Positions 5,160 through 6,125 of a stretch of 6,125 bases of DNA are shown here, piece after piece (positions within the stretch are counted from its first letter, which is position 1; every line of letters starts with the position of its first letter). The position numbers were made by a program, and so were the translations under genes. The notes beneath the pieces are model-generated. The model did not search any database. It had not been told where the DNA came from and saw only the letters and a program-made list of their open reading frames with translations. This stretch comes from an uncultured Oscillospiraceae bacterium (GTDB taxonomy: Bacteria; Bacillota_A; Clostridia; Oscillospirales; Oscillospiraceae). The stretch is taken from NCBI GenBank assembly GCA_944386965.1, contig CALXDE010000106.1, forward strand, positions 1 through 6,125. The letters run 5' to 3'.

Positions 5160-5826
5160 ACAGAGGGACGGTTTCGCCCATGGCGGGGATCAGGACGGGA
5201 GGCGTCCCATGCCGGGCGAGCACGGCCTCCACCGCGGGCCAGATCCCGGACGGGTCCGCTTCGGCGCGGGGCATGTGGAGCAGGATGAGCCTTTCGGCCC
5301 GAGCCGCCTCCACTGCCCGCCAGCCGGTTTCTGTGGCGGCAAAGGCAAAGGGGACCAACAGCGTGTCCGGCCGGGGCAGGGACAGGGTACGAAACTGGGT
5401 GGGAGAGGCATCCCCGGTGAACCACAGGCAGGCCCCCGCCCCCTGGATGACCACGCTTTGGTGGGAGAGCTGGCGAAAAGACCCGCCGATATGCCGCGTG
5501 GGGACGGAATGAATCCGAACGCCCCCCAGGTCCGCGGATGTCTGGATGACCGGGGAGGGCGCGAGTTCCCGGCCAATCTCTGCCGGCCCCATCACCATCG
5601 TATCGGGCCAGCGGCGGAGGTACTCCCCGACAAAGGCGGGCAGGAAGTGGTCGGCGTGGCAGTGGGTGAAGGCGATCAGATCGATCCGCTGCTCCAGCAG
5701 CTGCCGGAGAAGGTCCGGCGGCGTCCCCTCGTATCCCCCCAGCGCCGTGCAGACGCCGTCCAGCAGGACGCGCCGCCCGCCGATTTCCAGGAGCCCGCCG
5801 GCGTTGGCGGTTCGGGTCCAGTACAA
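5158..5826 (-). CDS. MBL-fold metallo-hydrolase with TTG start
   Basis: A 222-residue metallo-beta-lactamase-fold protein with a full set of metal ligands: the HxHxDH motif THCHADH with His55, His57, Asp59 and His60, then His112 in TRHIGG, Asp139 in FTGDAS, and His184 in LLHMP. It should bind two metal ions and act as a hydrolase in the cytoplasm; no signal peptide is seen. It is close to the minimal size for the fold, with no extra RNase Z, glyoxalase II or flavodiiron domain, and resembles small UlaG-like or uncharacterised family members. The substrate cannot be predicted. The start is TTG at 5826-5824, supported by a strong upstream Shine-Dalgarno sequence; no ATG lies near it in frame. 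It follows the E1-beta-like gene by 75 bases on the same strand and may be co-transcribed with it. It converges on gntR. Confidence 0.85.
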   Translation of the reverse strand: MYWTRTANAGGLLEIGGRRVLLDGVCTALGGYEGTPPDLLRQLLEQRIDLIAFTHCHADHFLPAFVGEYLRRWPDTMVMGPAEIGRELAPSPVIQTSADLGGVRIHSVPTRHIGGSFRQLSHQSVVIQGAGACLWFTGDASPTQFRTLSLPRPDTLLVPFAFAATETGWRAVEAARAERLILLHMPRAEADPSGIWPAVEAVLARHGTPPVLIPAMGETVPL

Positions 5827-5834
5827 AGGCAGTT

Positions 5835-5842
5835 CCTCCTTT
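5835..5842 (-). promoter_or_regulatory. Ribosome binding site supporting the TTG start of the MBL gene
   Basis: AAAGGAGG on the - strand lies 8 bases before TTG 5826-5824. Its strength and spacing decide for this non-ATG start. Confidence 0.8.
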
Positions 5843-5848
5843 GGGCGG

Positions 5849-5878
5849 GAGAGGCCGCCGCGTATGCGGCGGCCTCTC
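5849..5878 (-). terminator. GC-rich hairpin between the E1-beta-like and MBL genes
   Basis: A perfect 13-bp stem (5849-5861 with 5866-5878) closes a GTAT tetraloop, 23 bases after the stop of the E1-beta-like gene. The position fits a terminator, but no T-run follows on the - strand (CCGCCCAAAGG), so it may instead be a weak terminator or an intercistronic mRNA-stabilising hairpin that lowers MBL expression relative to the gene before it. Confidence 0.5.
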
Positions 5879-5901
5879 TGTGGTTTTCAGCGGGGAGGGA
5901 A

Positions 5902-6125
5902 TCAGACGCCCAGCTTGGCCTTGCGCAGCTGCTCGGCATCGGTAAAGCTGTGGGCGGGGACGTAACCGGGCAGGGGGACGATCTTCTCGTGGATGGCGTC
6001 CAGAATCCAGGACTTCTGGGGGAAGAAGAACTCGTCGAACTCGAAGGGCGGGGTGATCCAGTTCTCTGCGCCCACCACCACCGGGGGAGCGTCCAGATCG
6101 TCGAAGCACAGCTCGCCGATGTTCC
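5902..6125 (-). CDS. C-terminal fragment of a 2-oxoacid dehydrogenase E1-beta / transketolase-like subunit
   Basis: The frame is open from the right edge of the window to TGA at 5904-5902, giving 74 residues; the N-terminal part is outside. The segment NIGELCFDDLDAPPVVVGA matches the end of the transketolase C-terminal domain in the E1-beta subunits of 2-oxoacid dehydrogenases, where a C/AFDYLDAP-V-RV pattern is typical. It then carries an aromatic, acidic tail (PPFEFDEFFFPQ, then KIVPLPGYVP) longer than in ordinary pyruvate dehydrogenase E1-beta. E1-beta pairs with E1-alpha to decarboxylate a 2-oxoacid with thiamine diphosphate. The exact substrate is unknown, and a different two-subunit transketolase-type enzyme remains possible. 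A hairpin and the MBL gene follow. Confidence 0.7.
   Translation of the reverse strand, partial: NIGELCFDDLDAPPVVVGAENWITPPFEFDEFFFPQKSWILDAIHEKIVPLPGYVPAHSFTDAEQLRKAKLGV

Noticed and set aside
5083..5288. Possible small + strand ORF starting ATGCATGTT after gntR
   Set aside because: No Shine-Dalgarno sequence; it runs through the terminator hairpin and then antisense to the MBL gene.
5051..6109. 352-codon - strand frame overlapping the MBL and E1-beta-like genes
   Set aside because: Arg/Pro-rich translation of the wrong frame of GC-rich DNA. It conflicts with two frames that have recognisable family motifs.

Overview
The window looks like a piece of chromosome from a GC-rich anaerobic Firmicute, most plausibly an Oscillospiraceae/Clostridia gut-type bacterium. 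That placement is inferred from strong AGGAGG-type ribosome binding sites, high GC, protein flavour and short intergenic gaps; no marker gene is present. No rRNA, tRNA, CRISPR array or mobile element was seen.

Layout: (1) At the left edge, on the + strand, is the C-terminal tail of a membrane protein (probably an MFS-type transporter, 1-150). It overlaps by 8 bases a GNAT acetyltransferase (143-1018). A long GC-rich hairpin follows (1039-1082). (2) A leftward operon runs from about 4119 to 1182: an SDR oxidoreductase (4119-3373), then two tandem, clearly paralogous transaldolase-family proteins (3324-2269 and 2213-1182), closed by a rho-independent terminator (1159-1116). (3) Divergent from this operon is an FCD-type GntR regulator (4333-4962) with a good promoter (4260-4288) and a terminator (5121-5159). 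A TTGTATACAA palindrome lies in the divergent intergenic region, and a near-copy lies just after gntR. (4) At the right edge, on the - strand, are the C-terminus of a probable E1-beta/transketolase-like subunit (6125-5902) and an MBL-fold metallo-hydrolase with a TTG start (5826-5158).

How the genes may work together: the SDR and the two aldolase-type enzymes form a compact catabolic cassette that the divergent GntR probably controls. Both transaldolase-family proteins keep the Schiff-base lysine. By eye alignment they carry Gln where TalB has its catalytic Glu (a fructose-6-phosphate aldolase feature), and Gly where TalB has a phosphate-binding Ser. This suggests aldolase-like chemistry and/or a substrate different from fructose 6-phosphate. 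A plausible but unproven model is that the SDR oxidises a polyol or sugar to a keto form and the paralogous pair cleaves it or transfers a dihydroxyacetone unit. This cassette is the most interesting part of the window.
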